Below are positions 11,100-31,789 of a stretch of 64,000 nt of DNA, in pieces. Source of the stretch: Cristatella mucedo (Eukaryota > Bryozoa > Phylactolaemata > Cristatellidae); NCBI GenBank assembly GCA_009760855.2, contig WPIO01000088.1, positions 106,001 through 170,000 on the forward strand, in the 5' to 3' direction. The notes beneath the pieces are model-generated. The model made no database searches. It was not told the origin of the DNA and saw nothing but the letters and a program-made list of their open reading frames with translations. The translations under genes and the position numbers were made by a program. Within the stretch, counting starts at the first letter, position 1, and each line of letters opens with the position of its first letter.

Positions 11100-11460
11100 C
11101 AGACTTGTTGCTACCCAGCCGGACGACGCGTGAATGTACAAGCATTTGTAGTTGCACACTTTGTACCGTAGAGTCGTTAAAGAAGCTTTGCCATTTCGAG
11201 TGGCCGATTATTGAGGAACCGGTGGCTTTCTGGTGGATCGATGGCTTCGTCTTTGGTCGACAAGGTCAAGGTACAAGGCCATGCATTGAGTATGCCAGAT
11301 TCGCCATAGATCGCATCTTCTTGTGTGCCTGTAAATTATTTTTGAAGAATGATACCTTTTGCTGCTGCATGATCGTCTAAGCGCGAAATGGTAATTGCAG
11401 CATGCTGAATCATCTTGTGACGCCATGATGGGCCAACAATGAGTCAATATCGCAATTCAC
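11100..11460. repeat. Intergenic block shared by the three tandem units
   Basis: Similar to 39455-39800, and partly to 61985-62230. Examples are TCGTTAAAGAAGCTTTGCCA against TCGTTAAAGAAACTTTGCCA, and the GCAGCATGCTGAATCA stretch. It supports duplication of the whole unit and not only of the receptor genes. Confidence 0.6.
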
Positions 11461-11469
11461 TGCGCTCCA

Positions 11470-12290
11470 CCACAAAGTGCTCAGAAATAGAGCTCTCGAT
11501 GCTCCAAATATGAACAAATTCTAGAGCCCGTTAATTTGTACGGTGCAGCCACTTGATAGGTTGAGCCTCTTAAGCACGTACGTGGCACTCCTTAGCAATG
11601 GTCCAAGCCGAAATACTCTGTCACCAACCTAAACTCGAGCAGCAATTTCTGGACAAACTCCTCAGCTTCTCATTCCAAATAAGGTTCAGGTCCTATGCTT
11701 CCAAATATATTCCAGACTTGGTCAAGCAATGTTTCATGTTAATTATTGTTAAATGCACAATAATCGACATCAATGACCATAGATAATACTCGATCAATTG
11801 CAATCCGTCACAAATCAATCTGGAATCGATTGCCCGAAGCTCTCGTTTGGAAATCTTGCTGCTGTACACTCTATTTACGGTGGAACTAAGAAATGCCAAT
11901 TTAAGCACTCGTTCTATAGCACTGCATTGCTATTGTCTCCAATTGCCCCGGCCAATATCACAACCTTCTGTAATCCGCCACTAATCGGCCAAAACATTAC
12001 TTCGCAAAGCTTCAACTCTGAGCGCATACAAATGTCAGCATTTTAAGGAACTCGTGCACTGCCATGGAACACTTGGCACTTTGCCATAAGGCCAATATGA
12101 GTAACAAATCGTCAAACCCAATTTAAAACCTATCGCTTATAAAAATCTAGCCGTGACTCATTGAGCGTTTAAGAAAGTGCCTCAACACTACAAACAATCA
12201 TTCATAGCACACCAAAAGTGTGCCACTGGACTATGCGACTTTGCTGTTATAATTGATAGTACTGTCGTACAACTGTGACCACAAGATTGG
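11470..12290. repeat. ~167-bp satellite family, degenerate tandem copies
   Basis: Monomers are recognised by a 'GCAATCGACTGCAATGGCC...GGCCAATA' core. Cores near 11600, 11755 and 11923 are about 160-168 bp apart. Confidence 0.6.
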
Positions 12291-12299
12291 AATTTAGGT

Positions 12300-12540
12300 G
12301 TTGCCATGGACGAAGCCTAAATTTAGAAAGTTTTATTTAAAACAAACTGCCTCCACTTCTAGCCATCAGGTCTTATTCCTGTCTAAGATTAAGACTTTCT
12401 ACCATGGTGGCTTGCAAAAATTTGACGTGCTCCCTGAATTCATCTATGCTAGATTATTGCAATTCCATAGAGAGTGGACTACCGTTCCATTGGGTGGGCT
12501 ACCAGTCTATTGAGTGGGCTACCGAAAAAAGCCATTAGAC
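12300..12540 (+). mobile_element. L2b LINE fragment
   Basis: Similar to 40670-40890 (SNHHVRFLSKIRTVYHGGL region) and to 43330-43480. It is the RT C-terminal region of a second, L2-related LINE family. Confidence 0.6.
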
Positions 12541-12544
12541 CATT

Positions 12545-12722
12545 GCATCAGGTGATATACACGCTGATTTAACCGAATCATTTTTGTAAAGCGGCAGCAG
12601 ATCATTGCTTGCTATCACCACCGTTTGCATTTTGCAATAAGAGATCACCCAGAGCAGTATTCGAACCCACGATCTTTGCTATGTAAAGCAAGTGCCTTAT
12701 ACCTTGGGTTATCGCGGAGCTT
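12545..12722 (-). mobile_element. SINE2, tRNA-derived
   Basis: Inverted copy with tail CTGATTTAACCGAATCATTT and B-box complement TATTCGAACCCACGATC. It interrupts the L2b fragment, and the same arrangement is seen at 40905-41070. Confidence 0.7.
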
Positions 12723-13185
12723 TAATATGGATGCAAGGCTGATTATGAAATTCCGGAGGATACATCACGTGTCTCCTTTGCTAAAGGAGCTTGGGTGGGT
12801 ATCGTTTGATCTGTAGATACAAAGAAAAGTTTTTACATTGACTAACAGTTCTCGCCACAACTCAGAACCTAAATACCTAGCTGATTCTGCACCATATTTA
12901 GTCTCCTCGTGCTTCAGATCATATTTTGACAGTAAATTATTAGTTCTCTTACCATGATTAAAGACAATTGGTGACAGAAGCCTTTGCTTTGCAGGTACTA
13001 GAATGTAAAGCTTACTTCCACAATTCTTAGGCAACGACATCGTCTCTTCTGCTGCAGACTATCGCACATCCTCTCCAGCGGTCCTGAGCTGCTACTTTCA
13101 TGCTCCTCACTACCTCGACTGCTCTCCAGACTCAGCCATGCTTCTCAATTTATATTTGTTAAATGAGATGAAGTTCGTCGGATAA
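12723..13185 (+). mobile_element. L2b LINE fragment, continued
   Basis: Encodes ARLIMKFRRIHHVSPLLKEL and then a degraded C-terminus, paralogous to 41070-41520 and 43510-43940. Confidence 0.65.
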
Positions 13186-13189
13186 CGCA

Positions 13190-13635
13190 AGGCATGGGTA
13201 ACTAAAACCGCTAACGCTTACAGTATGCTCTAGAAAACTCTCCAGCGAAAAACACAGTCTTCTTGACTGTTTTAGACATTCACCCGATACACATTACTAA
13301 TATAATAATCAAAAAGGAGTACCTCTCACTTTTTTGGAGTCTGAATTTGTCCATCGTTTCACTAGATTCTAATCTATTTATCGAGCTGGTGTCAAGTACC
13401 GACATATTTCATTTTGTTATGGGTTTCGTTTCTTTCAAGATTCTATGTAAAACATTTCGCACCTATATTTATATTGTCTTGGTTATACATATACTTATAT
13501 GTATATTGTCGTGGTTATTTTTCTTAAGACTAATGCAATTAAAAGTGTCGTGAGAAGCAAGGGTCAAGGGACCATAAACCATACTCATAATAATATGAAT
13601 AATAATAAAATCCCTATGACTGATGTAACTACGTA
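13190..13635. other. AT-rich DNA, no gene recognised
   Basis: One 96-codon plus-strand frame (13263-13553) is hydrophobic by AT composition. It has no paralogue or family match. Confidence 0.35.
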
Positions 13636-13639
13636 ATTG

Positions 13640-13975
13640 GGTCACGATAATAACAATAATAATAACAATGAACTTGATAAAGCACCCTCAGAGAACTCAA
13701 TCTCTTTCTAGGCGCTTTACATTTGCTGCAAAAGGAAATGCAATTGAATGGTAAGTAAAATCATGCTTGAAAAACAAACAAAATGAATAACATGGTTAGG
13801 GGTGACATGCACAGGGTCAGCATGCAAATGTGGTTAGTGGCAGCATGCACAGTGTCAGCACGCATAAGCACATGAAGGACGAATCACAGGGACCCAATAA
13901 ATGCTGTCCTAAAAAGGTGTGTTTTTAAGTTCCTTTTAAATGTGGTCAGGTCAGGGGATGTTCTGACGCACGCTG
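13640..13975 (-). mobile_element. L2 LINE 3' end
   Basis: AAT repeat, inverted tail CTCTTTCTAGGCGCTTTACA and 3' UTR, truncated after about 330 bp. Confidence 0.85.
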
Positions 13976-14204
13976 GCATCTTGAAAGTTTCTCCCGCGCA
14001 ATATGTCAATGGGATCAGATACTTGATACAGGGGCAAGTCACATTTGCTTTTGGTGAAGGTAAAGGCTGTATTCTAGATAGAGGAAAGTTTGGACAAGGA
14101 TAGATGATGGGGAGGTGATAAGGGCTAGAGCAAGGTGCAGGGTCACGTGCAGACGCCTATCTCGTCCAGAAGCGATTACTGTTCGTTTAGGTCGTTAAAT
14201 TAGC
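13976..14204. other. No gene seen
   Basis: Short spacer between the L2 and SINE2 copies. Nothing recognised. Confidence 0.4.
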
Positions 14205-14400
14205 TAATACTATTATAGTGTTAACTGATTTAACAGAATCTTTTGTATGGCGACTGAAGATCCTTTACGGATATCACCACCACTGGCAGTTGCTATACAG
14301 GATACCCCACTGCAGGATTCGAGCCAACAACCTCGGGACCGAAGTCGTGAAAAACAATCGCCTTTTAGTGGTATGCAATCACAGCTCACCATACGCTGGT
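14205..14400 (-). mobile_element. SINE2, tRNA-derived
   Basis: Inverted SINE2 tail (ACTGATTTAACAGAATCTTT) and B-box complement GGATTCGAGCC. Confidence 0.65.
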
Positions 14401-14639
14401 CTTTTAAGTCTTAGCTGTAGTAGATTTTCAAAAGTCTTTAAACTTCTTTCGTTACGCAATCTACGCCTTGTTAACCTACACGACCGGTGGACAACAAGGA
14501 GGTTAGGATTTGCTTACGGCTAGCTGGGCCCTGATGTGCGGACTTGTAGTCTTAGCTAATGCGGTACACCCAGAGTGTCATAAAATGAGTGAAAGGTTGC
14601 ATGTGCCCCCCCCCCAACTCATAACCCATATTCTCCTCG

Positions 14640-14840
14640 CATGGGACTGCAGATAACTCAGTCCCTTTCTAGGTGCTTTACATTTGCTGCAAAAGGAAAT
14701 ACGATTGAATGTTGAGTGGTATCGTGCTTGATAAACAACATGAATAACATGGTTAGGGGTGACATGCACTGGTTCAGCGCGCGAGTTTGGTTAGTGGCAG
14801 CATGCACAGTGTCAGCACGCATAAGCACATAAACGATTAA
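14640..14840 (-). mobile_element. L2 LINE 3' end
   Basis: Inverted L2 tail and UTR, with CAGTGTCAGCACGCATAAGC at the inner end. Preceded by a C-run. Confidence 0.75.
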
Positions 14841-15120
14841 CAGCGATGCTTTGAAGCTTGTAAGTAAAGACTAGCGAGAAAACTAAATGAGAATAGAACA
14901 GAGACAAAAGTGGTTTTAAGGGAAAGAGCCGGATAGAATAGGGAGATATATTCAAGTGAAGGGAAAGTGCTGTAAGCCTTGGTCGACTCCCAGAAGTGAG
15001 CCGAAAGAGACCTCTTTGGGGCTCTTTGGGTCTCTGGTGGATTGGTGAGACGCCTATCGCTGGTCTCTGGCTCTGCATAATAATTACTGAATTATAATTA
15101 ATTAATTAAATAATCCTAAT
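14841..15120. other. No gene seen
   Basis: Unique spacer. The 88-codon minus-strand frame has no support. Confidence 0.4.
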
Positions 15121-15124
15121 TGCA

Positions 15125-15200
15125 CATAATACTAATAATATATTTGATACAGCGCCATCCGAGAACTTAATTTCTTTCCTAACCTCATCACATTTGCTGC
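15125..15200 (-). mobile_element. L2 LINE tail remnant
   Basis: Degraded inverted tail: GATACAGCGCCATCCGAGAA followed by CACATTTGCTGCAAG. Confidence 0.6.
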
Positions 15201-16662
15201 AAGAAAAGCACATTAAGGCTCAACTGCCACGGCGGAAAGTGCGAAGCAGTCAGAAATAGCTAGTCAGCTAGGGACTGGGTTCGCTCGCAAGCCAGCTGCG
15301 ACCCGTTCACAAAGACTGGAGCTCTCTGAAATATCAGCTTATAGGCACCCTTTCCAGCCTAAGTAAACTGCCTTAGATATAGATTTTGTTTTGCTAAGGA
15401 TGCGGCGCTACTGTCTATTAAGTGACTAAAAATAGGTTCGGTTTTCTTGGGGTGCTGTACAAATATATTATTACTGTCTGGTCTGCTGTACCGCGATAGC
15501 CTACTACGTCAGCAGCAGTCAACGTGTAGAACAGCGAACCCAATAACTCATTCTTCGAAATTTTCCGGGCTACGACCAGCCATGATGGTTAGGAGCTTTC
15601 TCGCGGCTTCCTTTGCACATTAATTTACTGCCTGCCGAACTGTCGACTTGATCTTTTGCTGCGTGCGATAGTACGCACAAATTCAACAGTGACGACGAGG
15701 ATGGAATTCTAACTACAAGCTGTGGTCATACGGCAGGATCTGATACGAGACCTCCGCCAGCGTCGTAGGAGCAGACCTACGCAGATTACGTTCTAATTGC
15801 TGCGAGGATCTACCTCGAAAGCCATGTTTCCGAAGAGTCCCGATAAAAGGCCACGCTCATAAGTATCCTTCCGGTTAAGGGGTGTTCCATCCTCAAGGTG
15901 GAGGTAGCTCCGCACAAACTGGCGGACCTCTAGCTTCAGGACCTTGTTGCACTAGTCAGGAGGAGTCTTCCTCTTTCGCTACCCCGGTGCGTGATGTTGG
16001 CTACACACGCGTAGGAGATACCTGCTCGCAGCTATACTAGCTTCGATACTAACTCGAGTAACGAGACACATTTGTTGTTGTCTACATTTTCTGGGCCACA
16101 AGTGCCTGCCACAACGATACCAGAGCGGCAGCAGGTGGCAGCGACGGCGGAGGCACATGGCCTGATGGAGGAGCAGCAGGCAGCGGTGGCCTTTGAAATA
16201 ACGACCCAACGAGTCAGCGGCTCTCGACGAGGCAGGAGATGTTGTCCACGATGTGTTAATGGTCCACGAAATGGTGATTCGAAAAGAGGCGGACAAGATG
16301 GCACCGGCCCACAAAATGATGGCGCGGTAGACGCTGGTCCGTGAAACTGCTTGCCGCCAGACGACAACAGAGGCTCGCGGGAGGATAGCAGAGGTGGAGG
16401 TCACCGAGGAGATCACCGAGATGGCATCGGTGACAATCACCGAGACGGCTGCGACTACGGTCAGAGCTTTGACAATGACAAGCCCTTAGTCGCCGCCAGG
16501 TGATACGACGGTCAGTGATACGACCAATGTCGGTTTCGCAGCACCGGTCAGCACGGCTGCTCCGGCTAGCTCTGCCACGACGATCAGTGCTGCTAGGACT
16601 TCAGCGCTGCGACACCGACAACGGTCAGTGTTGCTACGCCGATTACCGCTGCAACGTCAGTA

Positions 16663-16805
16663 TAATTCATTTGTATAGCACACCAAGAGAGCTTAATCTC
16701 TATGCAGGCGCTTCACATATGCCTCGCAGCTCGAACCTACGACCTTAGCCCGGCCTTGGTTGGGGCGAGCACCTTAACCGCTGGACCAAACCAGCTTGGC
16801 ATACC
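16663..16805 (-). mobile_element. SINE1, tRNA-derived
   Basis: Inverted tail TTGTATAGCACACCAAGAGA and AGGCGCTTCACATATGCC, then B-box and A-box complements (CACCTTAACCGCTGGACCAA). Confidence 0.75.
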
Positions 16806-17154
16806 GGGATGTGCTGCTACGAGGCTTGTCCGCAATACTGCGACGCCGGTACGCGCTGCTATTACGCTGGATAGTGTTGCCAGGACAGCTACCGTGACAA
16901 TTAGAGCCGGCGAAGGAAAAGCGACCGTCTATCCATTGGGAGACGTTGGAGACCCGCACAAAAGAGGGAGAAGAGGCACGCACCCAATCCCTGGCTGTTG
17001 GAAAAAGGCATTAGCTTTGCTCCAGTAGTGGCAAGAAATGGGTTGCCAATGCAACCGGCTAGTCACCAAAGACCGCGGTTTGGCGTACCTCCTACGATCA
17101 GATGTCCCGTAGCCTGTGAGCCAGTGAGAACCTTTTTTTATACAGGACTCTTGA

Positions 17155-17330
17155 AATAAAATAAGCGAAAATAATAATAAGCGAATAATAAGAATAGAAC
17201 AGAATAAGCGAAAGAATAGAATAGGCGAGATAAATAAATAAATAATAAATAACGATAATAAATAATAATAAAAAATGAATAATCATAAATAATAAATAAA
17301 GCGAAACAAATAGAATAGAATAAGAGCAGA
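17155..17330. repeat. A-rich simple repeat (AATAA / GCGAA)
   Basis: Imperfect AATAAATA and AAGCGAAAATAA repeats leading directly into a hairpin. Confidence 0.85.
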
Positions 17331-17333
17331 ATG

Positions 17334-17397
17334 AGCGAAAATAACAAGAAAGCAGGAATTGGCTGTTGCCAATTCATGCTTTCTTGTTATTTTCGCT
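17334..17397. repeat. Near-perfect 29-bp hairpin with 6-nt loop
   Basis: The left arm 17334-17362 and right arm 17369-17397 are reverse complements with one mismatch (G/T at the CAG/CAT position). The loop is CTGTTG. It resembles a small-RNA foldback or a replication-born palindrome. Confidence 0.9.
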
Positions 17398-18419
17398 TGC
17401 TTTCCATTTTCTGCCACGTATTGCTTCACGCTCGTTTAATTATTCTTTCAGAAGCCGACCGATGCTCAGTCGGCTTCTCGTGGGAAGAGAGGGTGCTAGG
17501 TCCGCTGTACTGTGATAGCCTACTGCATCAGCGGAAGTCAACGTAGAACAGCGGACCCAATAATTCATTCTTCGGAACTCTCCTGGCCACAATCAGCCAT
17601 GACGGTTAGGAGGTTTCTCGCGGGTTCCTCCTTTGTACAGTAATATACTGCCTGCCGTATCGTTGACTTTATTTTTTTGCTGTGTGCTACTGCATGCACA
17701 AACTCAACAGTTACTATGATCTAACTATAACAACTACAAAATCTCACGTCTTGCTTTAACGGTTTTCCAGTCATGTTGAGAGCGATAGACGACAGTAGGT
17801 TCGGTAGCTCGATGTAATTAGCGCCAAATTTGTATTTATTTTTTACTGTTACCATGCACATACATTGGAAAAAGCGAGAAAAGCAGCTCTGCGAACTTGA
17901 TATTTTCGGAAGTGTCCGACAATGACAAGTAACTTAGCCGTCGGAGAATGACAACTATGTACAACAGAGACTCTGTAGAGTGTGAGCTGGCGGAAAGCTT
18001 ACGTGAGGACACCATAACGGACAGCTTAGCAACCGAGAAAGTTTGTAAGTGTGCACCAGCCGGATGGAAAACCGTGGTGTTCTGTTGCTTGAGACAGCGT
18101 GCAGAACAGTTAGGGAAGCGTGAAGCTACCAAACGCGAGACATCGTGCCGAGGAGCAAATGCAAGCAAATTCCGTGTGGCTTTTGAACTATTAGCATTCG
18201 ACGTACAATGTTGAAACACATGAACATTATCGATCGGTCAAGAGATCCAGACATAATATCCCAATTGTATTCACGAAGGCACTTCAGAGGCGGTTGCCGT
18301 GAGAATGCCGAGTTCCGCGATGACAGCAGAGTAATATGAGGCCGGCAAGTAAGGCCATAAGTCACCAGAAGGCAATAGAAAATGTCCGATCACTTGATAG
18401 CTCTCTGAAAACCGGTCAA

Positions 18420-18990
18420 ACGTAAACTTTCTAGGCGCTTGGCATTTGCTGCAAGGAAAGCAAGATCAAACGGCCATCTGTTTATTCGCGTTTTATAATT
18501 GTCCTTAAAGTCACCTTTCACTCTCTGACTCCAGCCTACGTATCGGAAGTAGAACCTCCGTTAGTCCAAGCATCGCACCGCCCGCCTGTTCTTGCTCAAA
18601 TCATTTAGCCATATCTCGTAACGAACCTCGAAATCTTTAGAGACCGTGCATTTAGTTCATAAGCTCCCGAAGCCTGGAGCTCACTCCCGAATGCCGTCAT
18701 GACATCTGCTGAAAAGACAATTAAAAATAAGCTTAAACCGCACCCGATTATTACAGGTTTTCGTGTGTCCTTGCGATTTGATCTTTGTACGCTTAGTCGT
18801 GCTGTCACTGCCGGCTGCCACTAGCGTGTTGTTCCGGTGCATGTAACATCTTACAGTGTCATGCTTAGTGAGATTGTGAATGTAGCCACTAATCATTCGG
18901 TCATGCTTTCTGTACTGCATCTGTAAAGGGCCTAGACAGAGAGTAAGTTCTCTGAGGAACCTATACAAATATATTATCATTATAAGGAAG
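18420..18990 (+). mobile_element. L2 LINE 3' fragment
   Basis: Degraded RT C-terminus (region like KSFGDRAFSSYAPKAWNSLP), 3' UTR and tail GAGTAAGTTCTCTGAGGAAC. A short inverted L2 tail piece lies at 18428-18460. Confidence 0.7.
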
Positions 18991-19318
18991 CGTATAAAAG
19001 AGATAAAGTGACATTAGTGCATTATGATGATGAAATTTATTTATATTTAGAAGTCACCACAAGATGTTGAGAAACGTCAAGTCACCAGACAGATCTCTGG
19101 AAACATATTAAAGGCAAGCTTAACGATTGGTGCGCACCACAAAGCTTAAGGGCCTGGAGACTTAGCTTCAATGACTTCAACAATAAAAGCTTGGGTTTCT
19201 CCCAAAAAGTAATTGACTCTCTGTTTCTCATGTGGTCCAGCCTAAATTTTTCATTATTATTATTATTACTGTTATTATTAAAGCCGATCCCATTCGTTTG
19301 CATGCTTTGCTGAAGGCA

Positions 19319-29362
<10,044 letters not shown>

Positions 29363-29639
29363 TAGGTATCTTGAAAATTTTAAGACGGCCTTTATTTTGA
29401 CCCACGGAAATTCTTGGACGGGCAAATTTAAGGTTATACGGCTGTTTCTCGCAAACATGTAAATCTAGTAATTTAACAGATTCCAAGCTAATAATTTTAA
29501 AAGAACTTTAAATCACTCTGCACATGCTGGACGTTGGCATTACAAACATAATATCCTAGTGAATCAAAAATTATTACCTGCTACAAGTTTGTATTACCTA
29601 GCAAGTAGGTACAACATTCGTGTGAAAGCTAGCCACTCC

Positions 29640-30165
29640 CTAGAGCCAGCCTGTATATCGGCCTACACGGGCATGCTGACGTACAATTCTCTCTGCCAGT
29701 TATTTGTATCTCACGGTATCGTTTGATACCGAATGATTACCAAGTCCTTCACCTTGAGCGCGAGTCATCTCGACCGGGCATTACTGCCTCTGCATGAACT
29801 GCGGTGGTTTAGGTAAAATCTCACAGGAACATTTCAAACCATGGATCAAAAAGTGTGAAATTGTAAACTGTATTATTCTCTGGGAGATTTGCTGCTGGCC
29901 TCTATTTCTTATATAGCTGTGCTTTTCTTATTACCTATGGAATCGCCGTGCACAATCTAGGCTTACATTTCCAGGCAGATGACACGCAGCTATACTGGTG
30001 CTTTGATCCCTCCCTGCTTTGTAGCACATCAAACTCTCCAACTCTCTTGTAACATGAATTGCTGATATTCGCACTTAGCTGGCAAAAAACGTTCTAAAAT
30101 TCAATGACAATGCAGTCTATTTACTAGAAATGAGCAGATGTCGCGTTATTCGGAAGTTAGGGAGC
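29640..30165 (+). mobile_element. Old L2 fragment shared by two tandem units (copy B)
   Basis: Degraded L2 RT (GGCATTACTGCCTCTGCATG, then CAGGCAGATGACACGCAG for the YADD area). The same fragment with the same flanks lies at 55310-55830, so it inserted before the duplication. Confidence 0.7.
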
Positions 30166-30254
30166 CCTAGCCTTCAAAATAGACCCGGCAAGAATATCTC
30201 TTGTAGCCCCTGTTCGAAGCGATCGAATCTTAATTTCAGTCTCCTCTTTTTTTT

Positions 30255-30448
30255 CTACGCAGTCAATAGGTGAGACGTTCGCCGAGCTTTGACTAAACGA
30301 ATCTCCTGCACTTCTTCTTGGGCTGTCTCTTGTTGCTGTAGAGTTTGTCGTTCGGAACGTTTCTGCTGAATCTCGGCAGTGTGGCATTGAGCGGCTTGCT
30401 CTCGTCTCTTGCTTTTGCTTCTTCGTTGAAGGCTTTTCTCGTTTTTTT
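30255..30448 (-). pseudogene. Charged coiled-coil-like exon candidate, unit B, frameshifted
   Basis: After a conserved acceptor (ACCTATGGCAG) the frame reads REQAAQCHTAEIQQKRSERQ and then a Gln/Glu-rich stretch. It matches the unit A frame at 56010-56192 with an in-frame two-codon gap and synonymous changes, a coding signature. A 2-nt loss then shifts the frame before a QKL.ER region that is open in A. It lies upstream of gene B exon 1 on the same strand. No family is recognised, and it may belong to a neighbouring gene. Confidence 0.42.
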
Positions 30449-30529
30449 CTGCCATAGGTAAAAAGAATAAGCTTATAAAATGCAAATAGTATAACTCATA
30501 TAATTCCTGATTCAATTAAAACTCATAAT

Positions 30530-30572
30530 TCATAATATATATCATTACAATATTATAACGTTATATTATATT

Positions 30573-30627
<55 letters not shown>

Positions 30628-30705
30628 ATATAATAATATATATATATATTATATATATGTATGTAATATATAGTAATAACGGTATAATATTAATAGTAAT
30701 ATTAA

Positions 30706-30738
<33 letters not shown>

Positions 30739-30890
30739 CTAATATTTATTATAATTCATAATTCATAATATATGTATATATGTATATATCATTACAATAT
30801 TATAATGTTATATTATATTATTATGTCATTATATAATCATTATAGTATTATTATATTATATATTATTACAGTAAATATAATATTATAATA
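30530..30890. repeat. AT-rich palindromic simple sequence
   Basis: Runs of AT/TATA with repeated halves (CATAATATATATCATTACAA near 30535 and a similar one near 30765). Probably an expanded AT microsatellite. Confidence 0.85.
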
Positions 30891-31134
30891 AAATAGTTGA
30901 GCTAAATTCTGCTCGCTTTGCTCCTTTTTGATCCGAATTTCTTGCTATGAAAACTCGTCGGTCTAAGATGACGGACGACAATTTCAGGCTTTCATAAATA
31001 TTACCATGCACCCGTAAATAATTACAGGAACTAGAGCTTTTGCTTTCGAAGGAGAGCCTGAGCTCCGTACGCCGCTGCCGTGAGCAACGGTCATTTCCGG
31101 CTTTAGTGGAAGGTGGAGGAGAACCGAACCTCAT
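30890..31134 (-). pseudogene. Second conserved coding-like block, unit B
   Basis: The minus-strand frame reads DRRVFIARNSDQKGAKRAEF. Unit A at 56200-56375 reads RRVFTAMNWQKNEANRAEF. It lies next to the charged block in both units, so both may be exons of one unrecognised gene. Confidence 0.38.
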
Positions 31135-31599
31135 AGGTGTCCACGTGATAGCACGACGCTAAAAAGAAATCCGGTGGTCCGCTAGAAATCCGCTAGAAAG
31201 ACATCTCGAGTGGTCTCAGAGGCTTTCCAAAAGAGCGTTTCACGACTGTGGCGTCCTCGATGGCCAGGAAACGGGTTACTGCAGCTGTCCTATCCTGACG
31301 TCTGTCGAATTCTGCAGCCATTGTGGACTCTGGACTTCTGGCTCTTCTTAACGAGCTTCTTGTCGTGCTCGCGAATCTGAATGCAGAACGCGACGTTACG
31401 TTGCCAAGTGCAAGTGGTGGCGATAGCTGTTGAGGCTCTTCCAGGTCTTACACTAATGAGGCTGGTAAATCGGCTATTTTCCTATTGCTCGCTCAGGCAA
31501 TGGCGGCGGCGTCACAGACTGTCACAGCGTCTGTCACGGCGTCTTTCGATCGCTGTGCTAAAATACGATGGATCGCGAGGACCCACTAAAGGCAGAGAA

Positions 31600-31785
31600 T
31601 GAGAAACAGATTCGTGTTTAGCCTTTTTTTAATGTAGTCAAGTTAGGGGATGTCGCGATGCATGCTGGAAGTGACTTCCAGAGGCTTTGGGAGGATGTGA
31701 ACTTAAGGCACTGTCACCAAAGGATTTGAGGTTCGTACGCTATGTATACGACTATATCCTAAAATTGAGTGGCACGATGCTAATG
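31600..31785 (-). mobile_element. L2 fragment shared by units (copy B)
   Basis: Inverted L2 RT C-terminus (CCAAAGGATTTGAGGTTCGTACG). The matching copy at 58263-58575 sits just before the same CpG-rich block. Confidence 0.7.
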
Positions 31786-31789
31786 CGTC

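Larger units (their letters stand above)
15478..17720 (+). mobile_element. Candidate LTR-flanked element (direct repeats 15478-15708 and 17495-17720)
   Basis: Two direct repeats of about 230 bp, roughly 80% alike, flank 1.8 kb. They share GATAGCCTAC, CATTCTTCGRAA, GCCATGA(T/C)GGTTAGGAG and TACTGCCTGCCG. The left one begins TGGTC and ends TTCAACA, then GTGACGACGAGGATGG follows. The latter is reminiscent of the sequence just inside some invertebrate gypsy-type LTRs (recall-based inference). The interior has no gag-pol frame. It could be a non-autonomous element or a simple duplication. A SINE1 copy lies inside. Confidence 0.35.

Noticed and set aside
17836-18219. 127-aa minus and 88-aa plus frames
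   Set aside because: They overlap each other, have no recognisable family, and do not recur in the paralogous unit.
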